Shown here: one piece after another, positions 1 to 8,211 of the stretch
Numbering within the stretch: the first letter of the stretch is position 1
Layout of the letters: every line of letters begins with the position of its first letter
Assembly: GCA_937922735.1 (NCBI GenBank)
Contig: CALAJL010000072.1
Coordinates: forward strand, 1 to 35,949
DNA: 35,949 bases
Source of the DNA: an uncultured Gammaproteobacteria bacterium
GTDB lineage: Bacteria > Pseudomonadota > Gammaproteobacteria > UBA4575
Direction: 5' to 3'
Made by a program: the position numbers and the translations under genes
Notes under the pieces: generated by a model
What the model was told of the DNA's origin: nothing
What the model saw: only the letters and a program-made list of their open reading frames with translations
The model's database searches: none

Positions 1-2154
1 TGTAATCATGATTAGTAATTCGGTGCGCTCTGATCTTTTCGTTGTAGTACCAAATAATGATCCTAAGACTGGTATATTTCGCAAACCAGGAACACCAATA
101 TTGCCATCTGAGTTTGTATCTCTAATTAACCCACCCAACACAATGGTGTCGCCACTAGGCACAGAAACCGACGTGCTAACTTCACGTTGGTCAATTGTGG
201 GTGAATCTATTCCAGAGGTTGTTGTATCTTCTGCAGTACGAATATTTTGGTAAATATCCATCACTACATTACCGTTCTGACTTACACGAGGAGCAACTTG
301 TAATGTTGTACCGGTTTCAATAAATTGAATTGTACTCGTTACGAGTGGATTATCTCCCGTAGTTCCTGTATTTGTAGATTCTGATGTACGCACAGGAACT
401 TGATCACCAACATTGATTGATGCAGTATGGTTATCTAGAACCATTATAGATGGTGAAGAAAGCACTTGCATTTTCCCGTCTTGAGCAAATGCACTTAAAA
501 CCGCAGTAATGGCACCAGACGAATCTATAAGTGAATAAGAAAAACCATCACCAACACCAGCCAAACTTGCTCCTGTTATTGGCCCAGGAGTATTTAACCG
601 CCCAGTTCCTGTATTACCATCTATATCGTTGTTATTAAAAAACCATTGCGTACCATATTCCAAATCTCCACTGAGCTCCACTTCAACAATGGTAGCTTCG
701 AGTAGAACTTGCAATGGTGATATATCTAAACGTTTAATAGCATCCGCTATATCTTGATATTCTTCTTTAGTCGCTTTCACTACCAATGCATTATTTTCTT
801 CATCAGCAATGATTTTAATTGGACTATTACTGTTACCGCTTCCATTTGAATTACCTGAAAATTGATCTGCAGATGCAAAGCGATCACCATTTGGGCTTAA
901 TGAACCTGGCAATGTGCCTCCCGCACCGGTAGGAACCCCTGCACCAATGCCATCTGCTTCTCCACTGATAAAACCAGAATCTGAATTACCTATACCAGAA
1001 CTTTGAATAGACGATCCACCTAAGCCTGGTGCTACCGCAGCCGGATCAGAGGCTTCTTGAGTAGAGACATCTGCATCAAATAATTCTGAAAGAATTTGAG
1101 CTAAATATCCCGCACGCAGATTCTGTACAAAATACACATGCAACGTTCTTGCAATACTATTGTCGACTCGATCCAATCGATCTACCCACTGCGATACCGT
1201 GTTCAAGTATTTACGTTGTGGCGTTATTGCAAGAATTGCATTTAAGCGTTCTATTTCAACAAACCGTAATACGCCTGCTTGTCCTTCTTCGCCATTAAAA
1301 CCAAAGATTGAATTCAGCTCTTGGATTACTTTACTGGCTGAAGAAGAACTTAATCTGAAAATAGCTGTAGACATTCCCTTAAATTGGTCTACATCAAAGA
1401 TTTCCACTGTATCCAACATATTTTTTAGTTCGGCTTGTGTACCTGATACTAATAAAATATTTCTGCTTTCATCGGTCTGTATCATCGCACTCTCACCTTG
1501 CAATGAACGCAGAACATTTTTCATTTCAGTAGCCGAAATATATCGAAGTGGGACAACAATAACTTGATAGCCTTTTTGTCGATCTAATTCATAAGACGGC
1601 GTTACTACGCTACTTAACCCTTCGCTTGCAGGTAGGATTTGAAATACACCATCATTTTCAGCTAACACTGCATTGTTAGCCTTTAGGATATTCTCCATTA
1701 CTGGGATTAACGAATCCCTTGCTAATGGGCGACCCGTTTTAAGACTAACAGAACCCTTTACACGTTCATCCACCACGTACGCTCGCCCGAGAAGATCACC
1801 TAATATAGTCATTGCAACTTCTTCGATGGGAGCATCTTGAAACATCAATGTAATGTCCCCTTCAATAGTGCCTGGATCTAAACTTGCACCAGGTCTTGCT
1901 GTAAACTTACCTGAGCCCGGATAAAATTCCGCTGCACGCTTTTCTGGCTCGGCAGGTGTGTTAGTTTCAGCACTAGCTATTTCATTATCCAACTGCACAT
2001 TTTTCTGTGGAGTTGTGTCAACAACATCCCCTACATTAACATCTGCTACATTTGGCGAATTAGTAGTTGTAGTACAACCACTAGCGAAAAGAATTAATGA
2101 CACAAGAACTACGTGCAATAATTTAATTAAACTAAATTGTTTATTAGTGTCCAT
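1..2154 (-). CDS. gspD: Type II secretion system secretin GspD (C-terminus truncated by window edge), predicted lipoprotein
   Basis: Reverse-strand translation from ATG at 2154..2152: MDTNKQFSLIKLLHVVLVSLILFASGCTTTT..., continuing through secretin N-domains and ...VPVRTSES...GTTLQVAPRVSQNGNVVMDIYQ...VPSGDTIVLGGLIRDTNS...GVPGLRNIPVLGSLFG.... Open to the window edge, so absent from the ORF track. Confidence 0.95.
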   Translation of the reverse strand, partial: MDTNKQFSLIKLLHVVLVSLILFASGCTTTTNSPNVADVNVGDVVDTTPQKNVQLDNEIASAETNTPAEPEKRAAEFYPGSGKFTARPGASLDPGTIEGDITLMFQDAPIEEVAMTILGDLLGRAYVVDERVKGSVSLKTGRPLARDSLIPVMENILKANNAVLAENDGVFQILPASEGLSSVVTPSYELDRQKGYQVIVVPLRYISATEMKNVLRSLQGESAMIQTDESRNILLVSGTQAELKNMLDTVEIFDVDQFKGMSTAIFRLSSSSASKVIQELNSIFGFNGEEGQAGVLRFVEIERLNAILAITPQRKYLNTVSQWVDRLDRVDNSIARTLHVYFVQNLRAGYLAQILSELFDADVSTQEASDPAAVAPGLGGSSIQSSGIGNSDSGFISGEADGIGAGVPTGAGGTLPGSLSPNGDRFASADQFSGNSNGSGNSNSPIKIIADEENNALVVKATKEEYQDIADAIKRLDISPLQVLLEATIVEVELSGDLEYGTQWFFNNNDIDGNTGTGRLNTPGPITGASLAGVGDGFSYSLIDSSGAITAVLSAFAQDGKMQVLSSPSIMVLDNHTASINVGDQVPVRTSESTNTGTTGDNPLVTSTIQFIETGTTLQVAPRVSQNGNVVMDIYQNIRTAEDTTTSGIDSPTIDQREVSTSVSVPSGDTIVLGGLIRDTNSDGNIGVPGLRNIPVLGSLFGTTTKRSERTELLIMIT

Positions 2155-2189
2155 AGTAACCTTACGTTTTACAACTTAACGCAGAATCG

Positions 2190-2207
2190 GTTTGAATACA
2201 TTCAAAC
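2190..2207. repeat. 18-bp dyad GTTTGAAT-AC-ATTCAAAC upstream of gspD
   Basis: Perfect 8-bp inverted repeat with 2-nt spacer, about 36 nt upstream of the gspD start codon. Confidence 0.6.
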
Positions 2208-2261
2208 ATGCACATCAGAAAGTTGTAATGATACTAATGGTAAACGCACAATAAACTGCAC
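2202..2261 (-). CDS. Candidate 19-aa leader peptide upstream of gspD (VQFIVRLPLVSLQLSDVHV)
   Basis: GTG start 4 nt after a strong SD (GGAGGGGG); stop codon lies inside the 18-bp dyad. Confidence 0.25.
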   Translation of the reverse strand: MQFIVRLPLVSLQLSDVHV

Positions 2262-2561
2262 GTTACCCCCTCCAAATAATTCTTATTTTTTTATTATTAT
2301 TTTCATAAGAATATTACAACACCATTTCGTAAGGCAGGGTCTGGGGCCAACATAGTGTGTCAATTTATAATTGAATTACACGTTACGCACAGACATGGGG
2401 CAAGTCAATGTGAATCTATATAAAGATCAAATAGTTGCTTATTGTTAGTTGTGATTTTCATCGACACAACCGTTACTTCAATACGTTATAAAACCTTACA
2501 TAAATAACGGCTAATATAATAATACTTTGGCATGAATTGAACGAAAATTAATCGAACCCAC

Positions 2562-3503
2562 TTAATCAAGAAAAATACTCGCACCTAAGCCCTCTAGTGC
2601 TTTAAGTTCATCTTCTGATATGTCTTCATCATCATAATAATCTTCAGCGGTTATGGCTCTTGATATATCAGCTTGGTTACTAGATTCTGAAATATTAGCA
2701 TCACCATCTTCAGCTTCGTAATAGTCAGCCTCCCGATCTTCTTCACCAGGAATTTTAATAGGCGATCTTTTTATTGGTTTTGCGCCACCACTAACTTTAT
2801 TACCTGAATTAGATTCCTTGTATTTCTTATTGTAGCCCCAAGACCGATTCGAAATACTATTTTTTGTCTCAGTCACTTTAATGCTATCAGGACTATTACT
2901 ACTGCTACTACTGCGAGCAGTGTTTTTATTCGCACCCTTCCAACCCTGATAAGACTTAATCGCAGCAGTCGCTTTTTCTATTTTACTCTTATTTAGCTGA
3001 CTAATAAGTTTCGCCTGCTTGTCTTTTTGACTACCTTTAATCGGCGTTACGAATAATTTATATTCTAACTCTGCATTTTGAAAAACTACATGATCCGATG
3101 AGACTTTTGATATATTCCACTCTTTGTAAGACTCACCTGTTTTCAAACGTTCCATCTGCTTGGCGTTGGTATCAGCAATGATTGCAATTTCTACATCAGA
3201 ACTGCTAGCTGTACCAACCAGCACTAAGTGAGCCAATTCATCTACCGTTGTGACTTTATTAATTGCACGAACATTTATTGCTGCTGCACGATCTTTAATA
3301 AATAATGGGCGTTGGACAATTTCAGAGTATTCGTTAATACCATTGAGTACAGATAACTGTGGCAACTCATAATCAATGGATTTTTCCAGCTTTTCGTCTT
3401 GATTATTATTATGACTAGCTTCAGCATCTAATGGATACGACATAACTTGATAAGCAAATAGAGCCAATAGTGCGAAACAAACTGCGCTTAAGAAAATTTT
3501 CAT
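2562..3503 (-). CDS. GspN/XpsN-like (GspC-position) type II secretion inner-membrane protein
   Basis: Short N-terminal hydrophobic segment, 'NEYSEIVQRPLFIKDR' motif typical of GspC/XpsN homology regions, located between gspM and gspD. Confidence 0.65.
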   Translation of the reverse strand: MKIFLSAVCFALLALFAYQVMSYPLDAEASHNNNQDEKLEKSIDYELPQLSVLNGINEYSEIVQRPLFIKDRAAAINVRAINKVTTVDELAHLVLVGTASSSDVEIAIIADTNAKQMERLKTGESYKEWNISKVSSDHVVFQNAELEYKLFVTPIKGSQKDKQAKLISQLNKSKIEKATAAIKSYQGWKGANKNTARSSSSSNSPDSIKVTETKNSISNRSWGYNKKYKESNSGNKVSGGAKPIKRSPIKIPGEEDREADYYEAEDGDANISESSNQADISRAITAEDYYDDEDISEDELKALEGLGASIFLD

Positions 3504-4117
3504 AATTGCGAATCCAAACTCTTGTTTTTATCACTTTCTGCGTCTACTTGTGCAGCCAAAAAACCTGACACATCAAATCGTATATCTAATGTATCTGAGC
3601 CATTAGACTGCTGACCTCTAAAAGTAGTTCGAAAGCCTCTACCGATATTTATTTTATCAATAATCAATACCGGTACATACGACTCTAATTCATAAATTAA
3701 ATTACGCAAACTAATTATATCAGCACGGCAATGCACAGAAACCTTAATCTGCCGTTCATCTTGATTACCGCTTGTCACGGGCTGAGTGCTTAAGATTTTA
3801 GCACCTTGTGCACTTAGCACATCTTTTATAATTCCTTGTAATTCCGCAGATACTAAAGCCGCTTTACCTTCAGCAAAATAATATTCTTGGTCTTCATTAA
3901 ATGCCTCTAATTTACTAAGCTTATTCGATAAACCACTCGTCCTTCGTGATATCGCTTTGTATTGCGATAATCGATGCTGCAACGAAGACACTTCTTCTTT
4001 AGAGCTACTATAGAGCGCATACATAGGTAGCACGACCATAAATAACAAAATCAACAAAGCTATAAATAATAAACCTGCCGCATATAGCTTGTGTTTAGAT
4101 TCAGGCATTTGCATCAT
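3500..4117 (-). CDS. gspM: Type II secretion protein GspM (PilO-like, GspMb type)
   Basis: N-terminal TM, coiled coil, PilO-like domain; position between gspL and gspN/C; 4-nt overlap with the downstream gene. Confidence 0.8.
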   Translation of the reverse strand: MMQMPESKHKLYAAGLLFIALLILLFMVVLPMYALYSSSKEEVSSLQHRLSQYKAISRRTSGLSNKLSKLEAFNEDQEYYFAEGKAALVSAELQGIIKDVLSAQGAKILSTQPVTSGNQDERQIKVSVHCRADIISLRNLIYELESYVPVLIIDKINIGRGFRTTFRGQQSNGSDTLDIRFDVSGFLAAQVDAESDKNKSLDSQL

Positions 4118-4123
4118 AAACTT

Positions 4124-5203
4124 CTATTCCTGAGTCGATTTAATTTGTGCAGTTATTGAATATCTTTCCAAACCATCTGCACCACTTTGAGTTACAGGAG
4201 CAGCAAAACGTATGTCATCAAACATACCGCTCTTATCGATGATTGGAATTAAACCTGATGCCGATGCAGAAGTTCCTTGAATAGAAAGCAACCCCCCTTC
4301 TAAGCTTAAACGTTGCACATAAGTATGATCAGGAATAGATGTCGTCAACAAATTAAGTAGTTCTATGATACTCGGATTCTTTTCTTTAATGTTAATCAAG
4401 TACCCAACTTGATCTTGCATTTTTGTATATTCATTTTGTAACTGTTTAACTTTTTGTACCGTTTTCTCGAGCCCTTCTAATTCTGAAGAAATTTTTGAAA
4501 TATGCATATAATTAATCATCAAAGGTGTTAAGGCCGTCAATAACAGTAATCCTATAGCAGCTGCAGCTAACCATTTAATAGATGATTGTGGATTACTTCT
4601 AAGATCTGCATGCGAACGTAATAATTTTACGTTTTTCAAGATTTGATCTGGTTTTTGGGGATTAACCACATCAATTCTTTGTAAGTGAATTGTACTATTC
4701 TCGATAGCGTGTACAACAGGATTTAGAACTTCTTTTCTGACTACAATTAATAAAACTTTAATTAGTTCTTTATCTTTTATTCGATCTTCAATTTTATAAT
4801 CAAAGTACACATCATCTTTATTAAATGGCGTATAACGATCCATTTCATACTGAATTACCTCATAAATGTTTTCTTCAGTACTGGCTGGGAGTGTTATGCT
4901 TTTAGTTAGTACTTCATTTTCATCAATAGATATATCTAAGCCTAATTCACCTTTTTTATCTGCTTCATTTTTGAACAATAGCTGTAATTGTTCACTTCCT
5001 TCTGTAGAAATTCCTTGCTCAATTTTTAGTAGCTGTTGGTCATTATTATCAGCAACTTGGAATTCTTCTCTTCCTATCTGCAACCGCAATGATTCTTTAC
5101 TTCCTTTTTTAGCTAAATGCTTTTCCCCAGGCAATAGTAATAACAACCCTTCGCTCCACCATGCGAAAAAGTCTTTAAGAGATTGTAAAATGGGAGAAGA
5201 AAT
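4124..5203 (-). CDS. gspL: Type II secretion protein GspL (PilN-like fold); probable non-canonical ATT start at 5203
   Basis: ORF track starts at TTG 5146, but the frame is open upstream to a TAA at 5218..5216 and encodes ISSPILQSLKDFFAWWSEGLLLLLPGEK. AAGGAAG (5217..5211) lies 7 nt before ATT 5203..5201. Confidence 0.8.
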   Translation of the reverse strand: MSSPILQSLKDFFAWWSEGLLLLLPGEKHLAKKGSKESLRLQIGREEFQVADNNDQQLLKIEQGISTEGSEQLQLLFKNEADKKGELGLDISIDENEVLTKSITLPASTEENIYEVIQYEMDRYTPFNKDDVYFDYKIEDRIKDKELIKVLLIVVRKEVLNPVVHAIENSTIHLQRIDVVNPQKPDQILKNVKLLRSHADLRSNPQSSIKWLAAAAIGLLLLTALTPLMINYMHISKISSELEGLEKTVQKVKQLQNEYTKMQDQVGYLINIKEKNPSIIELLNLLTTSIPDHTYVQRLSLEGGLLSIQGTSASASGLIPIIDKSGMFDDIRFAAPVTQSGADGLERYSITAQIKSTQE

Positions 5204-5268
5204 GACAATACTTCCTTAATCGTTAAATTGAACTTCCTTGCAGTGTATCAGCATCAAACAGAGATAAA

Positions 5269-6108
5269 TTAGCTCTGCTTCCAACCTAATATAGCAAAAG
5301 GTTCAAAAGTATTGCCTCTTTGCAAACGCACAATACTCGTAATAACCGTAGACAAACCGCTCGGTGCAGTGGCTTTAGCCCGCAAACTATAAATCAAACC
5401 GCCAGTAGAAGAAATATAATCACTAGAAGTTTCCTCACTGTTACTCGTCCCAACCACATTCTCGACTGCTTTTCTTACTGTACTGGACGCCAGATCAGTA
5501 TTCACTCCAATATCTTGCGCATAGACGGTTACAAAAGGTTTTACTCTATTGAAGATCTCTGGAGTGACCCCCATGACAAGTGATAATTCTTCTATGCTAT
5601 CAAACTCATCGTCTTTAGCTTCATACAACAATCCTTTAGCAACATAATCTTGATCTTCTGCACCCGCCGCTCTTTTTAAATTATCTTTATCTCGCCAATC
5701 TGCAATTGCATCCGCAATCGAGGAACTAACTTTTTCATCCACACCAACTGCGAAGAAAAGAGATCGTATTAAATCAACCGAAACTAAGTTGAGATCTACT
5801 TTCCCAGATTCATCCACTACTTCTACAGACACCGTCAAATCGTCTAATTCATAGCTAAAACTAGATTTATTTAACCTAAAGCTCTGCAGTTCATCACGTT
5901 TAATTAATTTATCAATTGTTAATAGCAACGCGCCTTCCGCCGCATGCTTGGTTTTAAATCCTGCCACAATATTTGTTGCCAAACCCAAACTTGCACGCGC
6001 TTGATATGAAACCGAACCTGCAATTACAGCTAAGAATGCTGTAATCCACAACACTGTGATTAACGCAAAACCTTTAGAAGGTATTTTTGACTTTGGATTC
6101 ATATTCAT
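5269..6108 (-). CDS. gspK: Type II secretion minor pseudopilin GspK
   Basis: N-terminus KGFALITVLWITAFLAVIAGS; internal DESGKVDLN...; GspK-like domain. Confidence 0.92.
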   Translation of the reverse strand: MNMNPKSKIPSKGFALITVLWITAFLAVIAGSVSYQARASLGLATNIVAGFKTKHAAEGALLLTIDKLIKRDELQSFRLNKSSFSYELDDLTVSVEVVDESGKVDLNLVSVDLIRSLFFAVGVDEKVSSSIADAIADWRDKDNLKRAAGAEDQDYVAKGLLYEAKDDEFDSIEELSLVMGVTPEIFNRVKPFVTVYAQDIGVNTDLASSTVRKAVENVVGTSNSEETSSDYISSTGGLIYSLRAKATAPSGLSTVITSIVRLQRGNTFEPFAILGWKQS

Positions 6109-6111
6109 GAC

Positions 6112-6774
6112 TTATGGCAAGATATAACTACCATATTTCGTTTCAGCAATAAGCGGTGGCCATGAGTCGATACGATCAAATGTTTCTATAGATATTGATA
6201 CGCGAGAAGGCAAAGCGGTTTGGCCCAACCAGTTATTGTACCAACTCAGCGCACCCGTTCGTTGATTTAGGCCATAATATTGGAATTTTATATTTTTCAC
6301 ATTTTTTATTAATTTTACATCTCTATCTGCTGCACGTGCCTTACCAGAGAAATATGAGTTTGCAGGCAAGTAACGCACGCTTAAGTTGTATGCGCCATTT
6401 TCTTTTTGTTTAAATATTTCATAAATATAAAGATAATCATCCAGACCATATTGAGGTGATGGAGCTAGAAATATCATTTTTTCCGAGTCGCCATTAAAGT
6501 AATTATCTTTTGTTTCATCTTCATTCAAAGGATAAAAAATCGCTTCACTTAATACTTTGCGCAAAAAACGCTGCGAGCTGGACACTTCTTCAAGACTATT
6601 TTGATGATAATCAACCTTTGCCCATACTCGACTGCCAAACACAAATCCATTTGTGCAAAGTGTTATTACAATTGAGATAATAACCAATGAGATGAGTAAC
6701 TCGATTAATGTTATTCCAGTTTGGCGAATACACCGTCTAGATATAACAGCAAACAATTTATTTGAGCAGTTCAT
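6112..6774 (-). CDS. gspJ: Type II secretion minor pseudopilin GspJ
   Basis: Prepilin motif TGITLIELLISLVIISI; GspJ-like C-terminus (RVSISIETFDRIDSWPPLIAE). Confidence 0.9.
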   Translation of the reverse strand: MNCSNKLFAVISRRCIRQTGITLIELLISLVIISIVITLCTNGFVFGSRVWAKVDYHQNSLEEVSSSQRFLRKVLSEAIFYPLNEDETKDNYFNGDSEKMIFLAPSPQYGLDDYLYIYEIFKQKENGAYNLSVRYLPANSYFSGKARAADRDVKLIKNVKNIKFQYYGLNQRTGALSWYNNWLGQTALPSRVSISIETFDRIDSWPPLIAETKYGSYILP

Positions 6775-7190
6775 CAGGCGCTTGCCAGTCTAAAAGTGGT
6801 CGCACGAATGGAACGTTGTCCTTTTCTAGCTTGCCAATACACACTGAGAACAACTTGATATCGCTTGACAGTTTCTACAACCGATCGAGAATTGGAACCA
6901 TCCAATGGCAATACTTCTAATTTCCAATAATAACGTTGATTGTAAGTACCTTCGGTGGTACCGGGGAGCAAATGAACTTTTTTACCAACTTCTGCTAGAT
7001 GAGAGTCGGCATACATACTTGCTTGCGCATAATCATCCGCCAAAGTAGAGCCTTGAAGCGCACTGGAAAACACTTGATAGGTAACGCCAAGAGAGACTGC
7101 TAAAACCGATAACGCTACTAATGTCTCTAATAAAGTAAATCCACTAATACTTTTATAGTTATTTTTATATTCGTAGTAGGGATTCGACAT
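6774..7190 (-). CDS. gspI: Type II secretion minor pseudopilin GspI
   Basis: Prepilin motif SGFTLLETLVALSVLAV; position between gspH and gspJ. Confidence 0.9.
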   Translation of the reverse strand: MSNPYYEYKNNYKSISGFTLLETLVALSVLAVSLGVTYQVFSSALQGSTLADDYAQASMYADSHLAEVGKKVHLLPGTTEGTYNQRYYWKLEVLPLDGSNSRSVVETVKRYQVVLSVYWQARKGQRSIRATTFRLASA

Positions 7191-7223
7191 AGACTATTGA
7201 AACATGCGTTATCAAAACATGGG

Positions 7224-7685
7224 TTACTGAATTTCGACTCTACCTGACAACCATTCAACGACAATTCTATACATCTTCTTGTCGTTTGAGAGCTTGATCT
7301 CTCCACCAGATGAACTTCCATCAGGAGCAAAACGTATCTGCGAAATATTCTTATTAGTACTTAGACCTTTTGCTGAAAATATCTTCAGATCTAATGATGA
7401 ATCAATTAAACGTTGACGATTGCTACCAGCCACCCAGTATATGCGCTTGTCATTATCTACAGAAAACGCTACTTCTTCACTTTTCGCAATAGCTGAAATA
7501 CGCGCACGCCGTAATGTGACTAATATGTCTTGTGACGTTGCTTTTAAAGCTGCACTTGAGGATAAACGACTATATGCAGTAGCAGAAATCCCGGTTATAA
7601 CCACTGCAATGACCAAAGTCATAAGCAACTCGATTAAGGTAAATCCAAGAGATCGTTTGTATGTGTTTAACAGCTTTTGATTCAT
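7224..7685 (-). CDS. gspH: Type II secretion minor pseudopilin GspH
   Basis: Prepilin motif LGFTLIELLMTLVIAVV; C-terminal 'IRFAPDGSSSGGEIKLS' GspH-like. Confidence 0.9.
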   Translation of the reverse strand: MNQKLLNTYKRSLGFTLIELLMTLVIAVVITGISATAYSRLSSSAALKATSQDILVTLRRARISAIAKSEEVAFSVDNDKRIYWVAGSNRQRLIDSSLDLKIFSAKGLSTNKNISQIRFAPDGSSSGGEIKLSNDKKMYRIVVEWLSGRVEIQ

Positions 7686-7722
7686 AACAATATCTTTATA
7701 ATTATAATTTTTAGGTTTAAAT

Positions 7723-8169
7723 TTAGTTCCAACTCACTATATCTTGGTTTTCCTTCTCCCCACCTTCTGCGCCATCAGCACCTAAGCTGTATATTTCATA
7801 CTCTGCATTTCTACCTGGATAACGATAGCTATAGTTTTGTTTCCATGGATCTTTAGGCACAAACTTTTTACGCAAATAAGGCCCATTCCATCCATCCACA
7901 CCAGCAGGTTGTTGCACGAGTGCTTGTAGTGTTTGCTCAGTAGTTGGGTAACGATTGGTATCAATTTTGTACATCTCTAATGCTGACGATAGCTCTTCGA
8001 TCTGAATCTTTGCAGCTTTGCTTTTTGAATCGCCCAAGCGCTTCATTACCTGCGGTCCAACAATACCTGCGAGAAGGGCTAAAATTGCAACCACAACTAA
8101 TAATTCAATCAGCGTAAAACCCTTCGCTTTTTTCTGCGTTAACTTATATTCTTTATTAAGCATACTCAC
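7723..8169 (-). CDS. gspG: Type II secretion major pseudopilin GspG
   Basis: KGFTLIELLVVVAILALLAG...; GspG C-terminal 'KDPWKQNYSYRYPG...YEIYSLGADGAEGGE'. Confidence 0.96.
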   Translation of the reverse strand: MSMLNKEYKLTQKKAKGFTLIELLVVVAILALLAGIVGPQVMKRLGDSKSKAAKIQIEELSSALEMYKIDTNRYPTTEQTLQALVQQPAGVDGWNGPYLRKKFVPKDPWKQNYSYRYPGRNAEYEIYSLGADGAEGGEKENQDIVSWN

Positions 8170-8211
8170 TTACCTCTTCTCACATTTCATAATTTATATT
8201 TCTCATATCTC

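Noticed and set aside
8-2355. Plus-strand ORFs 8..253, 1160..1567, 1958..2179 and 2137..2355
   Set aside because: The first three are antisense or nearly antisense to gspD, whose reverse-strand translation is a clear secretin; the last covers the noncoding gap. None shows a recognisable protein family.
4866-5219. Plus-strand ORF of 117 aa opposite gspL
   Set aside because: Antisense to gspL and its 5' extension; composition typical of a shadow ORF.
7127-7964. Minus-strand ORFs 7127..7330 and 7782..7964
   Set aside because: Out-of-frame reads overlapping gspI/gspH and gspG; the annotated pseudopilins explain the region.
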